From: Paracoccus yeei ATCC BAA-599
GTDB taxonomy: Bacteria > Pseudomonadota > Alphaproteobacteria > Rhodobacterales > Rhodobacteraceae
NCBI RefSeq assembly: GCF_000622145.1
Contig: NZ_JHWH01000017.1
Coordinates: forward strand, 1 to 64,000
Direction: 5' to 3'
Length of the DNA: 64,000 nt
Positions 47,185 through 55,412 of the stretch are shown here, piece after piece. The first letter of the stretch is position 1. Each line of letters starts with the position of its first letter. The notes under the pieces are model-generated. The model worked only from the letters and a program-made list of their open reading frames with translations. It did no database searches and was not told the DNA's origin. Both the position numbers and the translations under genes were made by a program.

Positions 47185-48024
47185 TCAGATGCCGTCGCCG
47201 ACAAAGGCCTTCTCGACCACGAATTCCTTTGGATCGCTGTTCGCGCCCTCGCGCAGGCCAAAGCCTTCCAGCACCTCCTTGACGTCGGTGTTGAAGGCCA
47301 GGCTGCCGCAGATCATGGCCCGGTCGGTCGCCGGGTCCATGGGCGGCAGGCCCAGGTCGCGGAACACCTTGCCCGAGGTCAGGTTGTCGGTGATCCGGCC
47401 CATCAGCGGGCCGTCCTCGCGCGTGGTGGTCGGGTAATACAGCAGGCGCTTTGCGAAATCCTCGCCGTAAAGCTCGCCCAGCAGGGGGTCGTGGCGCAGG
47501 TTCTCGACCAGTTCGCGGCCATAGGCCAGTTCGTCGGCGGTGCGGCAGGTGTGCATCATGATGACCTGCTCGAACCGCTCATAGCTCTCGGGCTCGCGCA
47601 TCAGGCTGGCGAAAGGCGCGATGCCGGTGCCGGTAGCCAGGAACCACAGACGCTTGCCGGGCAGCAGCGCGTCCAGGACCAGCGTGCCCACCGGCTTCGG
47701 ACGCAGGATGATTTCGTCGCCCACCTGGATGTTCTGCAGCTTCGAGGTCAGCGGCCCGTCCGGCACCTTGATCGAATAGAATTCCAGTTCGTCGTCCCAG
47801 GCCGGCGAGGCGATGGAATAGGCGCGCAGGATCGGCTTGCCGTTGTCGCCGGGCAGGCCGATCATCACGAACTCGCCCGAACGGAAGCGCAGGCTGGCCG
47901 GCCGGGTCACGCGGAACGAAAACAGCCGGTCGGTCCAGTGCCGGACAGCGGTCACGGTCTGGGCGTCGGGCAGGGTCTTGGCGGGTTTGGCGGCGGCATC
48001 GGCCACGGGAACATCCAGAGTCAT
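47185..48024 (-). CDS. fpr: ferredoxin-NADP+ reductase
   Basis: 279 residues. FAD-binding RAYSIAS (R-x-Y-S), the flavin loop KVPDGPLTSKLQ, NADP-binding FLATGTGIAPFASLMREPE and C-terminal YGEDFAKRLLYYPTTTRE ... EGFGLREGANSDPKEFVVEKAFVGDGI as in bacterial Fpr. Shuttles electrons between NADPH and ferredoxin, here very likely for sulfite reductase because it ends the cys operon. Start MTLDVPVAD at 48024; the 85-base gap from the DUF934 gene means it may have its own promoter. Confidence 0.92.
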   Translation of the reverse strand: MTLDVPVADAAAKPAKTLPDAQTVTAVRHWTDRLFSFRVTRPASLRFRSGEFVMIGLPGDNGKPILRAYSIASPAWDDELEFYSIKVPDGPLTSKLQNIQVGDEIILRPKPVGTLVLDALLPGKRLWFLATGTGIAPFASLMREPESYERFEQVIMMHTCRTADELAYGRELVENLRHDPLLGELYGEDFAKRLLYYPTTTREDGPLMGRITDNLTSGKVFRDLGLPPMDPATDRAMICGSLAFNTDVKEVLEGFGLREGANSDPKEFVVEKAFVGDGI

Positions 48025-48109
48025 GTCAAGTCCGTGTCTATCTACGTTACAATCAGGGCCGGGAAAACCCCGGCCCGAGGAGCGCGTCGCGGTGGGTTGC
48101 CAAAGGGCC

Positions 48110-48481
48110 TCAGCCTGCCAGACGCGCGCGATGATCCCATTCCTTCCAGTCGGCGCGATAGAGCCACTGCTCCTGCGGCTGGCGCTCGGCCAGGGCGGCG
48201 CTGATCTGGACCTCGTCAAAGCCCACGCGGCGGGCCATGGCGTATTGATCGGCGATCAGCCCGCCGACGGCGCGCAGGCGGCCCTGATACCCCTTCTCGC
48301 GCAGGATCCGCGCCAGGCTGAAGCCCCGGCCGTCGCTGAACGAGGGGAAGTCGATCGCGACCAGTTCCTGGTTCAGGTAGTTTCCCAGGGTCGCCGGGTC
48401 GGTGTCGGGGGCCAGAACGACGGGCTCGGCCCCGTCATGGGGGTGAAAGCCGTCGTCGCGGACAAGGACAAACTCGCTCAT
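48110..48481 (-). CDS. DUF934 family protein of sulfate assimilation
   Basis: 123 residues. The DUF934 features FPSFSDGRGFSLARILREKGYQGRLRAVGGLIADQ and RRVGFDEVQI are clear. It has no known catalytic role but is consistently found with cysH and cysI in alphaproteobacteria. Its start overlaps the cysH stop (ATGA), indicating coupled expression. Confidence 0.9.
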   Translation of the reverse strand: MSEFVLVRDDGFHPHDGAEPVVLAPDTDPATLGNYLNQELVAIDFPSFSDGRGFSLARILREKGYQGRLRAVGGLIADQYAMARRVGFDEVQISAALAERQPQEQWLYRADWKEWDHRARLAG

Positions 48482-49209
48482 GCATTCGCTCCTGCGCGGA
48501 CCATCTTGCCGCCGATGAAATGGATGCCGCATTCGGTCTTCTGGCTGCCGCGCCAGCGGCCCGCCCGCGGATCCTCGCCCGGCTTGATGGGCGAGGTGCA
48601 GGGCGCGCAGCCGATCGAGGCATAGCCCTTGGCGACCAGCGGATGGCGCGGCAGGTTGTTGTCGTCCATATAGTCCTGAACGTCCTCGCGCCGCCAGTGG
48701 GCCAGAGGATTGATCCGCAGGCGGGACGGCGGCTCGGCCTCGAAGAACTCCAGTTCCTGGCGCTGGCCGCCCTGGAAGCGCTTGCGCCCGGTGATCCAGG
48801 CGTCGAACTTCGACAGCTCGCGTTCCAGCGGAATGGTCTTGCGGAAATCGCAGCAGGCATCGGTGTTGAACTGGTGCAGCGTGCCGTCCGGGTCGTTCAG
48901 CGCGACCTCCTTCTCGGTCGCGCGAATGACCCGCACGTCGGTCAGGCCCAGCTTCTGCGTGACCTCGAGCTGGTAGTCCAGCGTTTCCTGGAACAGCATC
49001 ATCGTGTCGATGAACAGCACCGGCGTACCCGGCGCCACCACCGAGACCATGTGCAGCAGCACCACGGATTCCGAGCCAAAGGACGACACCAGCGTGCTGG
49101 ACCCCAGGTCGGGATCGCGCAGCGCCCGGCGCAGCACCTCGGTCGCGGCATGGTGCTTGTAGCGGTCGTTCAACCGCGAGGCGCGCGCCTCGAGCGTGTC
49201 GTCAAGCAT
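48478..49209 (-). CDS. cysH: adenylyl-sulfate (APS) reductase, CysH family
   Basis: 243 residues. It reduces APS (or PAPS) to sulfite with thioredoxin. The iron-sulfur cysteines of the APS-type enzyme are present: ACCDFRK (Cys-Cys) and GCAPCTSP (C-x-x-C), plus the C-terminal catalytic KTECGIH. The nucleotide-binding segment TLVSSFGSESVVLLHM is kept. The Cys pairs favour APS over PAPS as substrate. Overlaps cysI by 8 bases. Confidence 0.94.
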   Translation of the reverse strand: MLDDTLEARASRLNDRYKHHAATEVLRRALRDPDLGSSTLVSSFGSESVVLLHMVSVVAPGTPVLFIDTMMLFQETLDYQLEVTQKLGLTDVRVIRATEKEVALNDPDGTLHQFNTDACCDFRKTIPLERELSKFDAWITGRKRFQGGQRQELEFFEAEPPSRLRINPLAHWRREDVQDYMDDNNLPRHPLVAKGYASIGCAPCTSPIKPGEDPRAGRWRGSQKTECGIHFIGGKMVRAGANA

Positions 49210-50857
49210 GGGCTTCGTACAGCGCCGCCTTGAACGGCGCCATTCCCACGCGCCGATAGGCGTCGATGAAGCGCTCCTCGGGCGAGGACCGGAGTTCCAG
49301 ATAGGCGTCGATCAGCCGGTCGATGGCGCCGACGACCTCTTCGGCCGGAAAGCCCGCGCCCGGCTTCTGCCCGATGGCCGGGATGTCGTAGCCGTCGCCG
49401 CCCAGCGTGATCTGATAGTTCTCGACCCCCGCGCGATCCAGCCCCAGGATGCCGATATGGCCCAGGTGGTGGTGGCCGCAGGCGTTGATGCAGCCCGAGA
49501 TGCGGATGTCGATCCGGCCGATCTCGTCCTCGAGATCGCGGGCGCGGAAATGCTCGGCGATCTCCTGCGCGATCGGGATCGAGCGGGCCGTCGCCAGCGC
49601 GCAATAGTCCATGCCCGGGCAGGCGATGATGTCGCTGATCAGCCCCGCGTTCGCGGTGGCAAGCCCGGCGCCCTTGAGCTCCTGGTACAGCGCGAACAGG
49701 TCCGACTTGTGGACATGGGGCAGGACCACGTTCTGGTCGTGGCTGATGCGCAGATCGGCGTGGCCGTAGCGTTCGGCCAGATCGGCCAGCAGCCGCATCT
49801 GTTCGGCCGAGGCGTCGCCCGGGGTCTGGCCCGGCGCCTTGAAGCTGACCTTGACGCTGGCATAGCCCGGCGCCTTGTGGGCCGTCAGGTTGGTGTCGGT
49901 CCAGCTGCGGAAGGCGGGGTTCTCGGCCCGCTTCGCCTGGTAATCCCCCTCGGGCGCATCGCGGAAAGCAGGGGCGGCGAACAGGGCCTTCAGCCTGTCC
50001 AGGTAATCCTGATCGACGCCGGTAAAGACCGCCCGGCGGTTCAGGAACTCGGCCTCGATCTCCTCGCGCATCACGTCCAGGCCGCGCTCGGCCACGGTGA
50101 TCTTCAGCCGGGCCTTGTACTTGTTGTCGCGCCGGCCCGACAGGTTGTAGACCGCGATGATCGCTTCCAGATAGGGCAGCAGATCCGGCTCGGGCAGGAA
50201 CTCGCGCACCACCTGGCCGATCATGGGCGTGCGGCCCAGGCCGCCGCCGATCCAGACCTGATAGCCCGTCTCGCCCCGGTCGTTGCGCTTGAGCCGCAGC
50301 CCGATGTCATGGGCCGCGATCACCGCCCGGTCGTTTTCCGAGCCGGTGATGGCGATCTTGAACTTGCGCGGCAGGAACTGGTATTCCGCGTGATCCGTTG
50401 ACCATTGCCGGATCAGCTCGCCATAGGGGCGCGGATCGGCCACCTCGTCGGCGGCGGCGCCGGCATAGGCGTCGGTGGTGACGTTGCGGATGGTGTTCCC
50501 CGAGGTCTGGATCGCGTGCAGGCCCACGTCGGCCAGCGCGTCAAGCATGTCGGGAATGTCGATCAGCTTCGGCCAGTTGTACTGGATGTTCTGGCGCGTG
50601 GTCCAATGGCCATAGCCCTTGTCCCATTTCTCGGCCAGCAGCGCCAGCGTGCGCATCTGGTCGGGGCTGATCGTGCCATAGGGGATCGCCACCCGCAGCA
50701 TGTAGGCATGCAGCTGCAGATAGACGCCGTTCATCAGCCGCAGCGGGCGGAATTCGTCCTCGGTCAGCGAACCGTCCAGACGGCGCTGCACCTGGCTGCG
50801 GAACTGCTGGGCCCGGTGGCGCAGGTATTCGTTGTGCTGGGGGCGGGCGTCAAACAT
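49202..50857 (-). CDS. cysI: nitrite/sulfite reductase, haemoprotein (sulfite reductase)
   Basis: 551 residues. Two ferredoxin-like half domains and two siroheme/4Fe-4S domains. Cluster cysteines are CPGMDYC and SGCINACG (C-x5-C and C-x3-C). Reduces sulfite to sulfide with six electrons, using ferredoxin and probably the linked Fpr. The context with cysH and DUF2849/DUF934 points to sulfite and not nitrite. Start MFDARPQHNEYLRHRAQQF at 50857 overlaps the DUF2849 gene by 8 bases. Confidence 0.93.
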   Translation of the reverse strand: MFDARPQHNEYLRHRAQQFRSQVQRRLDGSLTEDEFRPLRLMNGVYLQLHAYMLRVAIPYGTISPDQMRTLALLAEKWDKGYGHWTTRQNIQYNWPKLIDIPDMLDALADVGLHAIQTSGNTIRNVTTDAYAGAAADEVADPRPYGELIRQWSTDHAEYQFLPRKFKIAITGSENDRAVIAAHDIGLRLKRNDRGETGYQVWIGGGLGRTPMIGQVVREFLPEPDLLPYLEAIIAVYNLSGRRDNKYKARLKITVAERGLDVMREEIEAEFLNRRAVFTGVDQDYLDRLKALFAAPAFRDAPEGDYQAKRAENPAFRSWTDTNLTAHKAPGYASVKVSFKAPGQTPGDASAEQMRLLADLAERYGHADLRISHDQNVVLPHVHKSDLFALYQELKGAGLATANAGLISDIIACPGMDYCALATARSIPIAQEIAEHFRARDLEDEIGRIDIRISGCINACGHHHLGHIGILGLDRAGVENYQITLGGDGYDIPAIGQKPGAGFPAEEVVGAIDRLIDAYLELRSSPEERFIDAYRRVGMAPFKAALYEAHA

Positions 50858-51194
50858 GGCTGACCTCGGCGTCGGAAGAGGAAAGTTCGGCCTGGATGCC
50901 GTGGAAATAGTTCGAGGGCCCGCGGCGGCGGAAGGCCTCGCGGAAATGGGTGGGCTCGGGACGGCCGTCGGGACCGCGGCGGGCCTCGACCAGATACGGG
51001 CCGACGACCAGATTGGCCTGACGGTTCGCTTCCAGCAGCGCCAGTTCGGCGATGGCCTCGTCCTCGAAAAGCTCGGCTTCGCGCGGGTCGGCGGTCCAGC
51101 CCCCGTCGCGCATCCAGACGCAATGACCCAGGCGCAGGTCGTTTGCGGTGATGACACCGGGTTTCGCAGCGGACGGGATGAAGCCTTTTGACAT
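50850..51194 (-). CDS. DUF2849 protein of sulfate assimilation
   Basis: 114 residues beginning MSKGFIPSAAKPGVITANDLRLGHCVWM, the usual DUF2849 opening. Often sits between cysG and cysI in relatives; here cysG is absent and this is the first gene of the operon. Role unknown. The ATG at 51194 lies about 24 bases past the predicted transcription start. Confidence 0.88.
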   Translation of the reverse strand: MSKGFIPSAAKPGVITANDLRLGHCVWMRDGGWTADPREAELFEDEAIAELALLEANRQANLVVGPYLVEARRGPDGRPEPTHFREAFRRRGPSNYFHGIQAELSSSDAEVSHV

Positions 51195-51223
51195 CGCCTT
51201 TGCCTTTCGGATTGGGTCCCCTC

Positions 51224-51273
51224 TATATAGAAAATTCTTCGCCATATTGACGAGTAGGGCGAAAAAATAAGAA
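51224..51273. promoter_or_regulatory. divergent cys operon / Lrp regulator control region with candidate operator
   Basis: An AT-rich island. On the minus strand, TATATA (51229-51224) is a good -10 for the cys operon. On the plus strand, TTGACG (51247-51252) with TAAGAA (51268-51273) may serve the regulator gene. TTCGCC (51238-51243) and GGCGAA (51258-51263) form an inverted repeat centred between the promoters, placed as an autoregulatory operator. Confidence 0.5.
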
Positions 51274-51316
51274 ACAGGTCCGCATTCCCGCGCCCGCCAC
51301 AGGATCAGGTTTCGCC

Positions 51317-51799
51317 ATGAGCCAAGACAGACAAACGCCCTTCCGGCTGGACGAGGTGGACCGCAAAATCCTGTCCCTGCTGCAAGAGGACGCCACCCTG
51401 TCGCTTGATGACATCGCAAACCGGGTGGGGGCGTCCAAGACCCCGGTCTGGAACCGAATCCGCAAGCTGCGTGAGGCGGGGGTGATCCGCGGCCAAGTGG
51501 CGCTGCTGGACCCCGACGCGCTGGGGCTGGACGCCTGCTTCTTCGTGCTGATCCGCACCAGCGAACACGATCCCGACTGGGCGCGCCGCTTCCTGGCCGC
51601 CGTCCGCGCCCGCCCCGAGGTGATCGAGGCGCACCGGCTGGCCGGCGATATCGACTACATCCTGAAGGTCCGGGTCCGGAACGCGCGGGCCTATGACCGC
51701 TTCTACCAGGCGCTGATCTCGGAGGTGCGGATCCACAACGTCACCGCGCTGCTGTCGATGGAGGAGCTGAAGGCCACGACCGCGCTGCCGCTGGACTGA
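51317..51799 (+). CDS. Lrp/AsnC family transcriptional regulator
   Basis: 160 residues. N-terminal helix-turn-helix (LDEVDRKILSLLQEDATLSLDDIANRVGASKTPVWNRIRKLREAGVI) and C-terminal RAM ligand-binding domain (LDACFFVLIRTSEHDPDWARRFL; HRLAGDIDYILKVRVRNARAYDRF). Divergent from the cys operon, it is probably its regulator and may sense an amino acid such as cysteine; this is inferred from position only. Followed by a B-family repeat and the convergent hisC-like gene. Confidence 0.92.
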   Translation: MSQDRQTPFRLDEVDRKILSLLQEDATLSLDDIANRVGASKTPVWNRIRKLREAGVIRGQVALLDPDALGLDACFFVLIRTSEHDPDWARRFLAAVRARPEVIEAHRLAGDIDYILKVRVRNARAYDRFYQALISEVRIHNVTALLSMEELKATTALPLD

Positions 51800-51820
51800 C
51801 CTGCGCTTGCGGCGCGGCCG

Positions 51821-51845
51821 CATGGGTATTGGGCAACGAGGAAAC
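51821..51845 (+). repeat. B-family intergenic repeat, single copy (B3)
   Basis: CATGGGTATTGGG CAACGAGGAAAC (51821-51845), matching B1 at most positions. It lies between the convergent regulator and HisC-like genes, 3 bases short of the latter's stop. Confidence 0.6.
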
Positions 51846-51847
51846 CC

Positions 51848-52957
51848 TCAGCCTTGCCGCGCCTGGGCCAACGCCCGCGGCAAGGCCTGGGCGAAGGCGT
51901 CGAGCTCCGGGTCCGGCGCGCAGGACACGCGGATGCAGCGGTCCATCGGCGCAACGCCGGGCATCCGGGCAAAGATGCCCAGGTCGGCCAGCGCATCCAG
52001 CACCCGCCGGGCCAGGGCACCATCGCCGCCGCAGTCGATGGCGACGAAATTCGTGGCCGAGGACAAGGCACGCAGCCCGTTGTCGCGGGCGATGGCCTCC
52101 AGGCGCGCGCGGGCGGCAGTCACCGCGCGACAGATCCGCTCGAGGCCGTCGCGATCGGCCAGCGCGGCCAGCGCCCCCGCCTGCGCGATGCGGTTGATGC
52201 CGAAATGGTTGCGGATGCGGTCGAAGCCCGCGATCAGCGGCTCGGGCCCGATGGCATAGCCGATCCGCGCGCCCGCCATGCCATAGGCCTTGGAAAAGGT
52301 GCGGAACCGGATCACCCGGTCGTCGGCCGGGTCGATGCGGGGGATCGCCTCGGCCGGGGCGAATTCGGCATAGGCCTCGTCCAGCACCAGCAGCGCGCCT
52401 TGGGGCAGATCGGCCAGCATCGCCTCGATCCGCGCGCCGGGGTGCCAGCTGCCCATCGGATTGTCGGGGTTGGCCAGATAGACCAGCCGCGCGCCGTGAT
52501 CGCGGGCCGCGGCCAGCAGGGCATCGGGGTCCTCGGCATCGGCGCGATAGGGTACCTTGACCAGGCGCCCGCCAAAGCCCGCAACGTGATAGTTGAAGGT
52601 CGGATAGGCGCCGTCCGAGGTCACCACCGTCTCGCCCGGTGCCACGACCAGCCGCACCAGCAGACCCAGCAGCCCGTCGATGCCCTCGCCCAGCATGATG
52701 TGCCCGGGCGCGACGCCGTGATGCGCGGCCAGCGCGCTTCGCAACACATGGCTGTCGGGATCGCCGTATTTCCACGCCTCGGCCGCCGCCCGGGCCATCG
52801 CCTCGACCGCCAAGGGTGTGGGGCCAAAGCCGTTCTCGTTCGCGCCGAGCCGGGCTGTGAAAGGCGCGCCGCGCCGCCGCTCCAGCGTCTCGGGTCCGGT
52901 AAACGGGACGGTGGCCGGCAGGCCGTCGGGGATGGGGGCAAAGCGCAATCGGTCCAT
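51848..52957 (-). CDS. class I/II PLP aminotransferase, histidinol-phosphate aminotransferase-like
   Basis: 369 residues. The PLP lysine is in IRFRTFSKAYGMAGARIGYAIG; the cofactor Asp and Tyr motifs LVLDEAYAEFAP and SDGAYPTFNYHVAGFGG are kept; N-terminal LGANENGFGPTP is the HisC hallmark. It may transaminate histidinol phosphate or an aromatic amino acid; no other his genes are near, so the substrate stays open. Start MDRLRFAPI at 52957. Module A6 lies upstream. Confidence 0.85.
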   Translation of the reverse strand: MDRLRFAPIPDGLPATVPFTGPETLERRRGAPFTARLGANENGFGPTPLAVEAMARAAAEAWKYGDPDSHVLRSALAAHHGVAPGHIMLGEGIDGLLGLLVRLVVAPGETVVTSDGAYPTFNYHVAGFGGRLVKVPYRADAEDPDALLAAARDHGARLVYLANPDNPMGSWHPGARIEAMLADLPQGALLVLDEAYAEFAPAEAIPRIDPADDRVIRFRTFSKAYGMAGARIGYAIGPEPLIAGFDRIRNHFGINRIAQAGALAALADRDGLERICRAVTAARARLEAIARDNGLRALSSATNFVAIDCGGDGALARRVLDALADLGIFARMPGVAPMDRCIRVSCAPDPELDAFAQALPRALAQARQG

Positions 52958-53008
52958 GACCGCGACAGAAACCGCAAATCCCGTGTCCGCGCAAGAGTCC
53001 CCGAGGGC

Positions 53009-53066
53009 TTCTTTCTTGTCCAAATATCCCGGGGGAGTCGCGGCACGCGACGGGGGCAGAGCCCCC
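53009..53066 (-). repeat. A-family composite intergenic module A6
   Basis: On the minus strand after the AsnC-like gene: hairpin GGGGGC-TCT-GCCCCC (53066-53052), hairpin GTCGCG-TGC-CGCGAC (53051-53037), core CCCCCGGGATATTTGG ACAAGAAAGAA (53035-53009). The most regular copy. It stands between the AsnC-like gene and the hisC-like gene. Confidence 0.78.
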
Positions 53067-53072
53067 CTTCCC

Positions 53073-53309
53073 TTAGAACGCCTTGAAGGTCATCGTGGTC
53101 AGGGTGCGCACGATGCCGGGGATGTCGAACAGGTTCTCGGCCAGAAAGTGGCCCACATCCTGGTCCTCGGGGACATAGATCTTGGCCAGCAGGTCGTATT
53201 CCCCCGAGGTCGAGTAAAGCTCGCTGACCAGTTCGCGGTCATAGATCGCGTCGGCGACCTCGTAGGTCTTTCCGGGGGTGCAGCGGAACTGGACAAAGAC
53301 CGGGCGCAT
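53073..53309 (-). CDS. stand-alone Lrp/AsnC ligand-binding (RAM) domain protein
   Basis: 78 residues with only the RAM domain (VFVQFRCTPGKTYEVADAIYDRELVSELYSTSGEYDLLAKIYV...IVRTLTTMTFKAF); no DNA-binding helix-turn-helix. Such small proteins form oligomers and may bind amino acids or partner with full-length Lrp proteins. 30 bases downstream of the MATE gene and probably co-transcribed. Confidence 0.88.
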   Translation of the reverse strand: MRPVFVQFRCTPGKTYEVADAIYDRELVSELYSTSGEYDLLAKIYVPEDQDVGHFLAENLFDIPGIVRTLTTMTFKAF

Positions 53310-53339
53310 GGCGGATCTCCTTGGGCTTTGGCCCGGACC

Positions 53340-54716
53340 CTAGACTGTGGCCGGGGCCGGGGTCCAGTCCCCGCGGGCAAATCCGCGCCAGAACCGCCGC
53401 ATCAACAGGACGGCCGCAAAGCTCAGGCCCACGACAAGGCCCAGCCACAGCCCCGCCGGACCCAGCTCCAGGACAAAGGCCAGCCCGTAGGCCACGGGCA
53501 TGCCCACCACCCAATAGCTGATCGCAGCCAGAATCATCGGCACGCGCGTGTCCTGCACGCCGCGCAGCAGCCCCAGGCCGATCACCTGCATCGCGTCCAT
53601 CAGTTGAAACAGGCCCGCATAGAACAGCAGGCCCGCCGCCAGTTCGACGATGGCGGGCGTTTCGGGGTGGGTGGCGTCCAGGTACAGGCCCACCAGCTGG
53701 CGCGGGAACAGCTCAAAGGCGGCGACCGCCAGCAGCGCCAGGACCACCGATATGCCGATGACCGTCACACCGGCGTCGCGCATGCCCTGCGCATCCCCCC
53801 GGCCCTTGGCCTGGCCGATGCGCACGGTCGCGGCGTTCGACATGCCCAGGTGCAGCATGAAGGTGATCGAGGCGATCTGCAGCGCGATGCCATGGGCCGC
53901 CAGTTCGGGCGTGCCGATCCAGCCCATCATGACGTTCGAGCCGACGAACAGCCCGCCCTCGGCCACCATGGTCAGGCCGATGGGCAGTCCCAGGGCAAAG
54001 ACCTGCCGCATCTCGGCCCAGTCGGGGCGCCAGAAACGCTGGAACAGGTGGTGCCGGCGCGCGGCGGGCAGCCAGGCCGCATAGCCCGCGATGGCCCCAA
54101 GCTGCAGGAACTGGACGACGACGGCGACGATGGCCGCGCCCCGGACCCCCATCTCGGGCGCGCCGAGATTGCCGAAGATCAGCACCCAGTTCAGGAACAC
54201 GACCAGCGGCAACCCGGCCAGCGTGATCCACAGGACGACCTGGGTGCGCTCCATCGCGGCCAGATAGCTGGCCAGCGTCAGCTGGCACAGCACCGCGACC
54301 AGCCCGAACCCGGCGATGCGCAGGTATTCCTGCGCCAGTTCCGCCACCACCGACGCCTGCCCCACCGCCAGCAGGATCGGTTCGGAATACCACATCGCCG
54401 GCAGCGCCAGCACGCCGTAGCCGATGGAGAGCCACAGCGCCATCCGGGCCGAGCGGCGGACCTCGACCTCGTCGCCGCGCGCGATGGCCGCGGCGATCAG
54501 GCCCATGACGCCGATGCCGAAGCCCATGCCCAGAAAGAACAGGATGTGAAAGAACGAGGTGGCGATGACCAGCGCGGCCAGTTCGCTCACCCCGTACCAG
54601 CCGACCATGACGGTATCGGCGACGCCGATCGCCATGCGCGACAGGTGGCTGCCGACCAGCGGCAGGCCAAGCGCCAGCGTGGCGCGCAGATGGGGAAGAT
54701 AAGGATCAAGGCGCAT
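53340..54716 (-). CDS. MATE family multidrug/metabolite efflux protein
   Basis: 458 residues with about twelve membrane helices in two MatE repeats (LALGLPLVGSHLSRMAIGVADTVMVGWYG; FALGLPIGLTMVAEGGLFVGSNVMMGWIG). NorM/YdhE-type Na+- or H+-driven exporter; substrate unknown. AGGCAGGAG before the ATG at 54716. In the minus-strand run patB-like, L,D-transpeptidase, MATE, AsnC-domain. Confidence 0.9.
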   Translation of the reverse strand: MRLDPYLPHLRATLALGLPLVGSHLSRMAIGVADTVMVGWYGVSELAALVIATSFFHILFFLGMGFGIGVMGLIAAAIARGDEVEVRRSARMALWLSIGYGVLALPAMWYSEPILLAVGQASVVAELAQEYLRIAGFGLVAVLCQLTLASYLAAMERTQVVLWITLAGLPLVVFLNWVLIFGNLGAPEMGVRGAAIVAVVVQFLQLGAIAGYAAWLPAARRHHLFQRFWRPDWAEMRQVFALGLPIGLTMVAEGGLFVGSNVMMGWIGTPELAAHGIALQIASITFMLHLGMSNAATVRIGQAKGRGDAQGMRDAGVTVIGISVVLALLAVAAFELFPRQLVGLYLDATHPETPAIVELAAGLLFYAGLFQLMDAMQVIGLGLLRGVQDTRVPMILAAISYWVVGMPVAYGLAFVLELGPAGLWLGLVVGLSFAAVLLMRRFWRGFARGDWTPAPATV

Positions 54717-54764
54717 GGCTCCTGCCTTATCCTTGGGCAGGACGGGCAGCAAGAGGAGGCGGGA

Positions 54765-55400
54765 TCAGGGCCGTATCTCGACCTCGGTGCCAAGGCGGGT
54801 CATGGCGAAGATCTCGTCCATCTCGTGGTCGGCGACGGCGATGCAGCCCTCGGTCCAGTCGCCCTTGACGCGGAAGCCGTCGGGGATCTGGTTCGGCTGG
54901 CCGTGGATCATGATGTCGCCGCCGGGGCTGTGGCCGGCGCGGCGCGCGGCCTCGCGGTGGCGGGGCTGGGGATAGTCGATGCCCAGGGACAGGTGAAAGC
55001 GGCTTTGCGGGTTCAGCCGGTCGATGCGAAAGATGCCCTCGGGCGTGCGGCCGTCGCCCTGCCGGGACTTGTCGCCGTCGGGCGAAAAACCCAGGGCGAT
55101 GCGATAGGTCTTGGGTGGGCCCTGGCGCTGATAGACGGTCATGCGCCGGGCCGATTTCTCGACCAGGATGCGGTCGACCGGGGAAACCAGCTCGATCTCG
55201 TCCGGGGCGGTCTGCGGCAGGTAGGTGTCGGGGATGCCGAGGTCCGGCAGGCCCGGCAGTCGTTCCAGCCCCGGCGCCACGCCGATCCCCGGCCCCTCGG
55301 GCAGCAACGCAAGCTGGGGCGCGGGCCGCAGCAGCACCCAGCCGCCCCAGGTCAGGAACAGCAGCGCCGCAACCGAGAACAGGCCCGCCAGCCGCTTCAT
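54765..55400 (-). CDS. L,D-transpeptidase (YkuD family)
   Basis: 211 residues. Anchor or signal helix (MKRLAGLFSVAALLFLTWGGWVLL) and a YkuD catalytic domain with the His in GGDIMIHGQPNQI and the nucleophile Cys in VKGDWTEGCIAVADHEMDEI. It forms 3-3 crosslinks or attaches proteins to peptidoglycan in the periplasm. 12 bases after the PatB-like gene. Confidence 0.9.
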   Translation of the reverse strand: MKRLAGLFSVAALLFLTWGGWVLLRPAPQLALLPEGPGIGVAPGLERLPGLPDLGIPDTYLPQTAPDEIELVSPVDRILVEKSARRMTVYQRQGPPKTYRIALGFSPDGDKSRQGDGRTPEGIFRIDRLNPQSRFHLSLGIDYPQPRHREAARRAGHSPGGDIMIHGQPNQIPDGFRVKGDWTEGCIAVADHEMDEIFAMTRLGTEVEIRP

Positions 55401-55412
55401 CCCCTGCCCCTC

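Noticed and set aside
49202..50857. Assimilatory nitrite reductase
   Set aside because: The cluster motifs fit both activities, but the overlapping cysH, DUF934, DUF2849 and fpr genes point to sulfite reduction.
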